In this document: positions 8,344-14,968 of the stretch, piece by piece
How positions within the stretch are numbered: the stretch's first letter is position 1
Layout of the letters: each line of letters begins with the position of its first letter
Source of the DNA: Bacillota bacterium
GTDB taxonomy: Bacteria > Bacillota > Clostridia > Acetivibrionales > DSM-1351
Assembly (NCBI GenBank): GCA_023415305.1
Contig: JAEZKZ010000049.1
Coordinates: 1 to 39,548, forward strand
Direction of reading: 5' to 3'
Length of the DNA: 39,548 bases
Program-made: the position numbers and the translations under genes
The notes under the pieces: model-generated
Seen by the model: the letters and a program-made list of their open reading frames with translations, nothing else
What the model was told of the DNA's origin: nothing
Database searches by the model: none

Positions 8344-9054
8344 TCAACCAACCTTATCAAAGGTCAGTTCACTGCCGTATGGCCTGAGAAGACTGTCCAG
8401 CTCTTTATTTTGAGGACTTATCCAGGCCATGGCCTCAGGCTTTTGGAGGATAACCGGCATCCTGCTGTGTATTTGCGACATTTGACGGTTTGCGTCAGTA
8501 GTTATTATAACAAAACGTGTTGAGGGGATGCCGGTCTTATCTATAAAGCTGCCGAACAAGCCGGCAAAGTATATGAGCTTTGAGTCTGCTGTGCGGATAA
8601 GGTATTTGTCCTTCTTTTTGGTGGAACCGTCGGCAGCTTTCCATTCATAAAAGCCGCTTGCTGGCACAAGGCATCTGCCCGTTCCGAGGAGTTTGCGAAA
8701 GGTGGGCTTCTCGTGAAGGGTCTCACATCGGGCATTTATAATGACCGCACTTGACTTCATATAGTTGGGGAAGCCCCATTTAAAAAGGTGTACATCCCTT
8801 GCGTTCTCAGAACTATCGAAACTTACAGAACAGGTGTAACCGACAGAGCTTATAGAACTGGTAGAACCGGTATAACCTACCGAACCGACAGAACTACCAG
8901 CACTAGCGGTAATAACCGGAACTGTATCGGTAGGAAAGATCTCTCCTGTTTTCATTTGTTGAGCTTCATTTTTATATCGTTGGTCAATTCCGTTAATAAT
9001 CTCAATTAATTCCGCATTTTCTTCTTCAGTAAAGACCACATATCGTCCGCACAT
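8344..9054 (-). CDS. SRAP (YedK/HMCES) abasic-site-processing protein
   Basis: The 236-residue protein begins Met-Cys-Gly-Arg-Tyr. Cys2 becomes the catalytic N-terminal residue that links covalently to abasic sites in single-stranded DNA in this family. That fixes the start at 9054, behind AGGAGG, although the frame stays open further upstream. Other family residues are present: INARCET with Asn and Arg, ASGFYEWK with the catalytic Glu, and IHSRMPVIL with the His. WGFPNYMKSS and RCLVPASGFYEW are typical. An insertion of about 35 residues rich in Ser, Gly, Val and Thr (SSVGSVGYTGS-like) follows VPVITAS and looks like a repeat expansion. The protein should shield abasic sites during replication stress. 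No LexA box was found upstream. Confidence 0.9.
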   Translation of the reverse strand: MCGRYVVFTEEENAELIEIINGIDQRYKNEAQQMKTGEIFPTDTVPVITASAGSSVGSVGYTGSTSSISSVGYTCSVSFDSSENARDVHLFKWGFPNYMKSSAVIINARCETLHEKPTFRKLLGTGRCLVPASGFYEWKAADGSTKKKDKYLIRTADSKLIYFAGLFGSFIDKTGIPSTRFVIITTDANRQMSQIHSRMPVILQKPEAMAWISPQNKELDSLLRPYGSELTFDKVG

Positions 9055-9301
9055 AATTAACCTCCTAAGTAACATTGTGGCTTTGACACTTTGGTGGCTT
9101 TTAGCCGACATAGCGGCCACAAAACAGTAATGAAAATATATAACCTTTATCGCAATGAGGCGAATAAAGGGGGTGATTGTTCTATTTTTATTATATCTGA
9201 ATTTTAATGCATATACGCATCAATTTTAATTTTTTTAGGGATTAATATTTTGATTTTGAATTGTCAATAATATAAGCATATAGACAAGACAGGAGGCTCT
9301 T

Positions 9302-9442
9302 ATGAATAATAAATTTAAAATTGCACCATTGGCAGATAATAATGAAGCAATAAATGATATATCCAGACTGGAATCCGAATTGAAGAAGAAAGCCGGAATG
9401 GATATAGTTTTAATTGCCTATACTAATTCAGAAAACAAATAA
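9302..9442 (+). CDS. Small protein of 46 residues, function unknown
   Basis: A strong ribosome binding site, GACAGGAGG, precedes the ATG at 9302. The encoded peptide starts MNNKFKIAPLADNNEAINDI, continues with an amphipathic helix-like ESELKKKAGMD, then VLIAYT, and ends at TAA 9440-9442. A perfect terminator-like hairpin follows 25 bp downstream. The combination of ribosome binding site, sensible composition and terminator supports a real gene. I do not recognise the family with certainty. Confidence 0.65.
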   Translation: MNNKFKIAPLADNNEAINDISRLESELKKKAGMDIVLIAYTNSENK

Positions 9443-9466
9443 AGTTAATAATTAATTCTTAAAAGA

Positions 9467-9514
9467 GACCAGTTAATGTCGACGACATTAACTGGTCAGT
9501 ACTAAATATTTTTT
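9467..9514 (+). terminator. Strong hairpin after the small gene
   Basis: GACCAGTTAATGTC (9467-9480) and GACATTAACTGGTC (9484-9497) form a perfect 14-bp stem with a 3-nt loop. The T tract (9509-9514) begins about 12 nt after the stem, so this is an imperfect intrinsic terminator. It lies between convergent genes. Confidence 0.6.
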
Positions 9515-9553
9515 TGAAAAGCTTATCTAATGAATTACTCATAAAAAATATGT

Positions 9554-10057
9554 TTATCTTATGCATATAAATGTGTTAATATTATTAACCATAACCTCAA
9601 AGTAAATCCATCTGCGGCCATTCCATCTGTAACCGAAAACCATACGTGGCGTAACGCTTGAAATCCAAGCCCAGAAACGTCTCCCATTATTTAGCCATAT
9701 AAATGCAAATCTGTTTCGGCAAAGTCTTATGGGGCCTGGGAAAAAGTTTGGTCTTCTTGGAATATAATTTGGTGGGCGCATATTTGGTGCAAATTGACCG
9801 AAATTGTGCGGTCCCGGTGAATATGGCATTAAAGGCTGACCCTGAGGAGGTCCGAAAGGTGGCTGACCTTGAGGAGGCCCAAAAGGTGGTTGGCCTTGAG
9901 GAGGTCCAAAAGGTGGCTGACCAAAAGGCTGTCCTTGGGGTTGACCTTGAGGAGGCATCATCTGCCCGGGCATCCCGTCCGGTCTTAATTCCTCGTCATA
10001 ATCATCAAATTCTTCGTATTCACCATATTGATCATAATCGTCATATCGATCCGACAT
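9554..10057 (-). CDS. Pro/Gln/Gly-repeat protein, coat- or surface-like
   Basis: This 167-residue protein has three parts. Residues 1-25 are very acidic and Tyr-rich (MSDRYDDYDQYGEYEEF). About 28-80 consist of nearly identical tandem units of the form PPFGPPQGQ. The C-terminal 60 residues form a compact Trp/Arg-rich segment with FAFIWLNNGRRFWAW and GYRWNGRRWIYF. AAAGGAG precedes the ATG at 10057. Repeat proteins of this build are frequent in clostridial spore coats or exosporia, but no localisation signal is visible. The repeated DNA makes the unit number likely to vary between strains. Confidence 0.7.
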   Translation of the reverse strand: MSDRYDDYDQYGEYEEFDDYDEELRPDGMPGQMMPPQGQPQGQPFGQPPFGPPQGQPPFGPPQGQPPFGPPQGQPLMPYSPGPHNFGQFAPNMRPPNYIPRRPNFFPGPIRLCRNRFAFIWLNNGRRFWAWISSVTPRMVFGYRWNGRRWIYFEVMVNNINTFICIR

Positions 10058-10151
10058 TTAATCTACTCCTTTCAAGTAGGTTTCAATATATAATATGGTA
10101 AACCGGAATGTGAGGTTACATAAAGAATACCGGATAATGTGAGGAGAGTTA

Positions 10152-10484
10152 TCAAATTTTGCTATCCTCCCTCACTTCAATATAGAATCTTTGATTTCCA
10201 AAGCCTCCATCCTCAAAAAACAACTGAAATTTTTTACCCTGACAGGTACAATAATATCTTTGTGCATTTACTCTTTGCTTAAAACTTTGACCGTTTTTGC
10301 TTTCCAATACCTTGCTTATTTTATAGGTACGGCCTTCCCATTCAAAGGAGGCAGGGATTAACTCTCCGGTGCTGCTGCGTCTTAAAGCTTCAGCATTAAG
10401 ATAAACCCGCCGATATTGAGACACGGGTACTTTATTTTCGCTTTCTTCTTCCAATTGTTTTCTTTCATACCCGAATGGAACCAT
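10152..10484 (-). CDS. Small protein downstream of the Y-family polymerase, DUF6504-like (second copy)
   Basis: This 110-residue protein is the third gene of the SOS operon. After a charged N-terminal extension of about 25 residues it contains VYLNAEALRR, PASFEWEGRTYKISKV, RYYCTCQGKKFQLFFED and FYIEV. It aligns along its length with the 77-residue protein encoded just upstream: VY, G-L-P-x-x-F-x-W-E, Y-x-I-x-KV, S-x-K, RY-x-C and LF-x-ED. The pattern P-x-x-F-x-W-x-G-x-x-Y-x-(I/V) resembles the DUF6504 proteins found beside ImuB/DnaE2 in actinobacteria. That resemblance is from memory and untested. The start at 10484 lies 10 bp after the preceding stop codon, suggesting translational coupling. 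It is probably a polymerase accessory factor or a small DNA- or protein-binding beta barrel. Confidence 0.75.
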   Translation of the reverse strand: MVPFGYERKQLEEESENKVPVSQYRRVYLNAEALRRSSTGELIPASFEWEGRTYKISKVLESKNGQSFKQRVNAQRYYCTCQGKKFQLFFEDGGFGNQRFYIEVREDSKI

Positions 10485-10494
10485 AATAATTCAA

Positions 10495-10728
10495 TCATTT
10501 CCCTTCCATAAACCATTTGTTGTCCTCTAAAAAAAGATATACTTCCTTATTCATTACTCTGCACCGATAACGGATTCCCTGACCGCCTACCTTTTGACTG
10601 GCGGCTTTTTTGAAATCAAAGACCTTGTCTATGTCATAGCGTGTTCCATCCTCCCAGACAAAGTATAGTGGGAGGAGAGCTCCATCCTTCGTAAAAGCTG
10701 ACATAACGTCTACATAAACCTTGCGCAA
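10495..10728 (-). CDS. Small protein downstream of the Y-family polymerase, DUF6504-like (first copy)
   Basis: This 77-residue protein begins at a TTG (10728), with AAAGGAG 8 bases upstream. It reads RKVYVDVMSAFTKDG, PLYFVWEDGTRYDIDKVF, SQKVGGQGIRYRCRV, VYLFLEDNKWFME. It starts 14 bp after the polymerase stop codon. It is clearly related to the following 110-residue protein, so the operon has kept two diverged copies. Predicted content is mostly beta strand, consistent with a small SH3- or Sm-like barrel. Function is unknown, and expression with the polymerase under LexA control suggests a role in lesion bypass. Confidence 0.78.
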   Translation of the reverse strand: MRKVYVDVMSAFTKDGALLPLYFVWEDGTRYDIDKVFDFKKAASQKVGGQGIRYRCRVMNKEVYLFLEDNKWFMEGK

Positions 10729-10742
10729 AATAATTCTCCTTT

Positions 10743-11984
10743 CTACCTAAAATACGATACGGGAAAAATAATATTTTCTTCTATAGGGTTTGCATTAAGC
10801 TTCTGATCCTTCAACATTAAGGCTCTTTGGGCGGAGTAATGTCCGTAACGTCTTCTTACATCATCAATACATTTTTCTAAAAGCTCCTTTTTCAGCCGCC
10901 TGTTGTCGTCATCAAACAGACTTAGCTGGGTATATGTATCAGGCGAAATAAGATCGGTAACCCTTACACCGATGGAACGTATAGGCTTATCCCAGGTCCA
11001 GTTTTTCAGGAATATATCAAAGGCTTTTTCTGCTATCTCACTGCTGACAAAGGTGTGGGTATTCAATTGTGCCTGCCTGTCAATGGTTACCAAATCTTTG
11101 TCCCGGACATGTATTTGTATGGTTTTTCCCTTAAAGTAATGTTTCCGAAGTCTTTCGGCAACACTTTCAGAGAGAACATAAAACAACATTTTAACATCCT
11201 CGTTGTTTTCCAGGTCCCTGGGTGTAGTCATACTGTTTCCGATACCCTTGATTATGCTTTCAGTACCCACAATTGAGACTTGAGTGGTGTCCAGGCCATT
11301 GGCAAAGCTCCACAGGTACTCACCCCATTTACCAAACAGGCCTGTGAGAACCATTGGTGAGACTGTTGCAATATCCCCGATGGTGTAGAGTCCGATTTTG
11401 ACCAGTTTCCGCCAGGTTGAAGGCCCAACGTATAATAGTTCTTTTGCGGGAAGAGGCCATATCTTTTGCTTATAATCATTTGAGCCTATTACAGTAACGG
11501 CATTGGGCTTTTTTAGATCGCTGCCGAGCTTTGCGAATATCTTATTCCAGGAAACACCAACAGAAACGGTGATCCCGGTCTCTTCAATCATTCTTTTGCG
11601 TATTTCATGGGCAATATGTTCACCATCTCCGAACAGACGGACGGAATCGGTAACATCAAGCCAGTTTTCATCAATGCCGAAGGCCTCAATTTTATCGGTA
11701 TAATCGTGGTAGATTTCTCTTGCAAGCTTTGAAAATCTGAGATATCTATCGTAATTTGGAGGAATGACAACCAGGTTAGGGCACTTTTGCTTTGCCTGCC
11801 AGATAGCCTCGCCGGTCTTGATGCCAAAGCCCTTCGCTATATTGTTTTTTGCCAGAATAATTCCGTGCCGGTGCTCAATGCTGCCGCCTACAGCCACTGG
11901 CTTTTCTCTCAGCTCGGGCTGGTACAGACATTCAACGCTTGCATAGAAGTTGTTTAAATCTGAATGTAAAATTACTCTTTCCAT
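10743..11984 (-). CDS. dinB: Y-family DNA polymerase (Pol IV / DinB type)
   Basis: The 413-residue protein has the Y-family catalytic core: D9 in HSDLNNFYASVE, and D105-E106 in GIDENWLDVT, the metal-binding carboxylates. PNYDRYLRFSK is in the fingers region, and SVGVSWNKIFAKLGSDLKKP ends the palm. Helix-hairpin-helix segments (LLYVGPSTWRKL) and a little-finger domain follow. TQLSLF at 352-357 is a sliding-clamp binding motif. It is followed by about 55 residues of extra C-terminus, which classical Pol IV lacks. Position 11 is Asn where DMDAFFA-type polymerases have Asp; the catalytic acids are intact. A LexA box and a consensus promoter lie directly upstream, so the gene should be SOS-induced. 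Two related small proteins follow in the operon. Confidence 0.93.
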   Translation of the reverse strand: MERVILHSDLNNFYASVECLYQPELREKPVAVGGSIEHRHGIILAKNNIAKGFGIKTGEAIWQAKQKCPNLVVIPPNYDRYLRFSKLAREIYHDYTDKIEAFGIDENWLDVTDSVRLFGDGEHIAHEIRKRMIEETGITVSVGVSWNKIFAKLGSDLKKPNAVTVIGSNDYKQKIWPLPAKELLYVGPSTWRKLVKIGLYTIGDIATVSPMVLTGLFGKWGEYLWSFANGLDTTQVSIVGTESIIKGIGNSMTTPRDLENNEDVKMLFYVLSESVAERLRKHYFKGKTIQIHVRDKDLVTIDRQAQLNTHTFVSSEIAEKAFDIFLKNWTWDKPIRSIGVRVTDLISPDTYTQLSLFDDDNRRLKKELLEKCIDDVRRRYGHYSAQRALMLKDQKLNANPIEENIIFPVSYFR

Positions 11985-12008
11985 AATGGCATCCCCAATT
12001 AATTTAAT

Positions 12009-12058
12009 CGAACATATGTTCTATTTTATATTATATGCCCGAACAAGGAATTTTACAA
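12009..12058 (-). promoter_or_regulatory. SOS promoter: LexA box over the start of the polymerase operon
   Basis: GAACATATGTTC at 12010-12021 is a perfect palindrome. The 14-mer at 12009-12022 matches the Firmicutes LexA/DinR consensus CGAACRNRYGTTYC at 13 of 14 positions. On the reverse strand the promoter is TTGTAA (12058-12053), a 17-bp spacer, and TATAAT (12035-12030), so LexA would sit over the transcription start. The polymerase ATG is 25 bp further on. Confidence 0.88.
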
Positions 12059-12120
12059 ATGAAATTATTACAATTTATAGAGATTATATGGGAACGGTTA
12101 AATAGCTTTGGCAAAAAACT

Positions 12121-12151
12121 TATAATCACAATTCAAAGGGTATTTGAATTG
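12121..12151 (+). promoter_or_regulatory. TATAAT followed by a perfect inverted repeat before the second CPBP gene
   Basis: TATAAT occurs at 12121-12126. Two bases later begins CAATTCAAA (12129-12137), and the exact reverse complement TTTGAATTG follows at 12143-12151, with a 5-bp centre. A repressor bound here would block the transcription start. No clear -35 is visible. No regulator gene is adjacent, so the binding protein is unknown. Confidence 0.45.
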
Positions 12152-12250
12152 TTGAAATATGGTAGTAAAAGGGGTAAAATGGTAAACAAATAACAAATAT
12201 CTCATTTAAAAAAGAATGGATATATAAATTAACTGAAAAAGTAGGTAATC

Positions 12251-13000
12251 ATGAGGATAATAAAAAAAAGTGCCAGCCTGATTATTGTATTTCTTATTGC
12301 ACATGTCATACCGATATTATCCAGGACTATATCAGGAAGTTTTAATTTCTACAAAAACTATTCTGAACCAATTGATGGACTTATATATGTAATAATCACA
12401 TATTTATTACAAATATTCTTTACTATTCTAGTGCTGAAAATCTGTATTAGAGGCAATATTTCCAAGGCAGGTTTTAACTTTGACAATAAAGACTTGAGTA
12501 TAAGAATATTAAAAAGATTTATTTTAATATGGTCGGTAATAGTAATTGTTTTTTTTGTAATTGCTCTTAATTTGTCACAAGGTTTTGGCAGCTATATCAA
12601 AAACTTATGCCCGCCTGATTTTTGTTATATACTAAAGGACTTTATCGTAGGAGTAATATTGGCTGGTATAAGTGAGGAACTACTATTCCGCAGTTTTGTA
12701 GTATTGGCCTTAATAAAGTATTGGGATAACGGATTTAAGCTTGGAAAAATAACTATCCCGCACGTTTCAATAATATCCGGCTTTATTTTTATGACTGCCC
12801 ATATTGGGTATAATCTATACCCATCTTTCACCATTACACATCTTGACCCACTGCAGTTATTATTTACGTTTGTTTTAGGAACTGTTTGGACAACCATATT
12901 TGTAAAAACAAGGAGTTTATTGTGTCCTGTTTTAGCACACAGTGGAGCTAATGCTATACAATATGCAGCGGGGTATATTACTTCTTTTATTTTAAGATAA
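12251..13000 (+). CDS. CPBP-family intramembrane protease (second copy)
   Basis: This 249-residue, strongly hydrophobic protein has a first membrane span near the N-terminus (SASLIIVFLIAHVIPIL) and several more. The CPBP motifs are all present: EELLFRS (paired Glu and Arg), FMTAHIGY (His) and LAHSGAN (His and Asn). It is not closely similar to the protease encoded at 5179-5931, so it is not a recent duplicate. The ribosome binding site is weak (AGGTAAT). A perfect 9-bp inverted repeat lies about 100 bp upstream. The substrate is unknown; peptide or pheromone processing and self-immunity are usual guesses for the family. Confidence 0.83.
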   Translation: MRIIKKSASLIIVFLIAHVIPILSRTISGSFNFYKNYSEPIDGLIYVIITYLLQIFFTILVLKICIRGNISKAGFNFDNKDLSIRILKRFILIWSVIVIVFFVIALNLSQGFGSYIKNLCPPDFCYILKDFIVGVILAGISEELLFRSFVVLALIKYWDNGFKLGKITIPHVSIISGFIFMTAHIGYNLYPSFTITHLDPLQLLFTFVLGTVWTTIFVKTRSLLCPVLAHSGANAIQYAAGYITSFILR

Positions 13001-13050
13001 TTACATATTCATTAATAACGGGCAAAAGGAGAATAGATATAGTGGTTTAA

Positions 13051-13495
13051 TTAGAATATAATGAGTTTAAAAGTGTAGTAAACTTTTTCAGTAAAAATAA
13101 ATATCAAATTCCTGCACTTGCATTTTTGAATGGGAATTTTCCGGGAAGGGTATTTGCGGACAATAGGGATGAGCCTGAAATTGTCATTGTTTGGGCCATT
13201 TCCAGATGGTCATATATAGCTTGTAAAAAACTATTGCCAGAACATAGAGACTTTATAAGTGATGTAACTATTTTATTGACCTTGATACCTTTGATAACCA
13301 GGAGAGAAATAAAGGGTATGGAACACTTATTTCAAGCAGCTTAATTCATGCAGCTTAATAGGTAATCAACTAGAAAAGGGTTTATTACCCCTATGGGAGA
13401 CTACTGTTGATAATCTACCCTCGCAAAAAGTGGCGAATAAACTTAGTTTTGAAATTGTAGATGAATACCCGGTATACTCTATTGCGGGTTTTTAA
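13051..13495 (+). pseudogene. GNAT-type acetyltransferase remnant
   Basis: The readable sequence starts right after an in-frame stop at 13048-13050 with LEYNEFKSVVNFFSKN, and continues through ALAFLNGNFPGRVFADN to a stop at 13342-13344. A second frame then gives EKGLLPLWETTVDNLPSQKV and ANKLSFEIVDEYPVYSIAGF, ending at TAA 13493-13495. The second part has the usual end of the GNAT_acetyltran group (sequence around the -W-x-T-x-x-x-N-x-x-SQ-x-x-A-x-K-L-x-F- motif). No start codon with a ribosome binding site remains, and the middle is degraded. This is a dead gene. Confidence 0.72.
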
Positions 13496-13507
13496 TGCGG
13501 AGGATGA

Positions 13508-13561
13508 ATGGTTTATGTAGCTTTACTAAGGGGAATAAATGGTGGCGGAAAAATAAATTGA
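13508..13561 (+). pseudogene. Truncated N-terminus of a DUF1697-type protein
   Basis: GGAGGATGA precedes an ATG at 13508 that encodes MVYVALLRGINGGGKIN and then a stop at 13559-13561. The phrase YVALLRGINVGG is the hallmark N-terminus of DUF1697 proteins, which are about 180 residues long. Only 17 residues remain, and the following 70 bp are not recognisable. It is best read as a deleted gene. Confidence 0.6.
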
Positions 13562-13639
13562 TATGTATTTGCTTCGTAGTTGCAGGTATAATGTACCTAA
13601 TCGACAAAGAATATTCACTTGGAAAGAGGTCTATTATAT

Positions 13640-14326
13640 ATGAAAAAACATAAATACGAAACACACTCTCATACATCTGAAGTAAGCAAATGCTCCAGAA
13701 TATCTGCAGTCAAACTTGTACGGTTTTACAAGGAAATTGGATACAGCGGAGTTTGCATAACAGACCACTTCCTCAACGGAAATACCACTGTCCCCAGTGA
13801 TTTGTCCTGGTCAGAACGTGTTGAACTGTTTTGTAAGGGTTATCAATACGCGTACCAAGAGGGTCGACGAATCGGAATAGATGTGTTTTTCGGTTGGGAG
13901 TATTCTTATCTGGGCACCGATCTGTTAACATACGGTCTTGATAAGGAATGGCTGCTCAACCATCCTGAAGTACTCAGTATTGATATAAACCAATATTGCG
14001 ACCTTGTACACAAGTATGGTGGATTTATTGTGCATGCCCACCCCTTTCGCGAGGATTATTACATAGATATGATCAGATTATTGCCTCGAAAGGTGGATGC
14101 TGTTGAAATAGATAATGCATGCAGACCTGATTTTGAAAATAAATTGGCCAATCAATACGCTGATAATTACAACCTGTTAAAAACGGCAGGTTCAGATAAT
14201 CATAGCGGCAGACTCAATAGATTTTCAGGCTTGCAGCTTTCTAGGCCACTGGATAATGTGAATGATATGGTAAGTTCTATCAGGAAGACGGAAGCAGTGC
14301 TGTTTTCAGATTGTGTGAATTTTTAG
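13640..14326 (+). CDS. PHP-domain metal-dependent phosphoesterase
   Basis: This 228-residue protein carries the four PHP motifs: ETHSHTSE (His9, His11), CITDHF, VHAHPFRED and AGSDNHS. They supply the histidines and aspartates of a trinuclear metal site. PHP enzymes include histidinol phosphatase and various nucleotide or sugar phosphatases; which of these applies here is unclear. The start is the ATG at 13640, with GGAAAGAGG about 9 bases upstream. The TTG at 13619 would place the ribosome binding site inside the gene. It lies alone between gene remnants and a GNAT gene. Confidence 0.85.
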   Translation: MKKHKYETHSHTSEVSKCSRISAVKLVRFYKEIGYSGVCITDHFLNGNTTVPSDLSWSERVELFCKGYQYAYQEGRRIGIDVFFGWEYSYLGTDLLTYGLDKEWLLNHPEVLSIDINQYCDLVHKYGGFIVHAHPFREDYYIDMIRLLPRKVDAVEIDNACRPDFENKLANQYADNYNLLKTAGSDNHSGRLNRFSGLQLSRPLDNVNDMVSSIRKTEAVLFSDCVNF

Positions 14327-14431
14327 CATATAACTTACTATTTTCAGTATTCATTATAAATGGTATTAATTTCTACCCCGTTTGAGACCACGAATCATTG
14401 TGTCAAAGAAGACTATAAAAAGGAGAACTAT

Positions 14432-14944
14432 ATGCGTATACGACAAGAACAACCTGCCGATTACCATGAAATTTATGAACTTGTGAAGAAAGCCTTCGCT
14501 ACTTCAACTAATGAAGGTGAATGGGATTATTTGAATGAAATCAGGGAAAAGGATACCTTTATTCCAGAACTATCACTGGTTGCAGAAAACGATGACGGAA
14601 AATTGGTAGGGCAGATTGTGTTATATAAAACAAATATAACTGCACCTGATAAAGTTTATACAGAACTGTTGCTATCTCCCATAAGTGTTGACCCCGATTT
14701 TTTTCGGAAAGGCATCGCCCGCGCAATGATGCTGGAGGCTTTTCGAATTGCAAAAGATATGGGATTTACTGCTGTATTCCTTTGCGGCGATCCGGAATTT
14801 TATCATAAGTTTAGTTTTAAAGGAACTTATGAATATGGAATATTCCATATAGCCGATAAAACCAAAAAGGCTGAGTGGTGCATGGCTCTTGAACTGATAC
14901 CGGGTGCACTGTCGGGGAAAGCCGGAACTGTTGATATACAATAA
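14432..14944 (+). CDS. GNAT N-acetyltransferase
   Basis: The 170-residue protein begins MRIRQEQPADYHEIYELVKKAF, typical of GNAT enzymes. It has LVAENDDGKLVGQIVLYKT (strands 2-3) and SPISVDPDFFRKGIARAMM, where the acetyl-CoA loop reads FRKGIARAM (variant of Q/R-x-x-G-x-G/A). FYHKFSFKGTYEYGIF is the usual late segment of the YhbS-like subgroup. AAAGGAG precedes the ATG at 14432. The acceptor substrate is unknown. The next gene starts 24 bp downstream, so co-transcription is likely. Confidence 0.85.
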   Translation: MRIRQEQPADYHEIYELVKKAFATSTNEGEWDYLNEIREKDTFIPELSLVAENDDGKLVGQIVLYKTNITAPDKVYTELLLSPISVDPDFFRKGIARAMMLEAFRIAKDMGFTAVFLCGDPEFYHKFSFKGTYEYGIFHIADKTKKAEWCMALELIPGALSGKAGTVDIQ

Positions 14945-14968
14945 TAAAATGCTACCGGGGAGTTTTAC

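Noticed and set aside
9055..9300. LexA box before the SRAP gene
   Set aside because: No GAAC-N4-GTTC-like sequence is present. A single GTTC occurs without its partner arm.
10090..10141. Direct repeat ACCGGA...ATGTGAGG between the repeat protein and the small gene
   Set aside because: There are only two imperfect copies, with no link to a promoter or structure. Probably a chance duplication.
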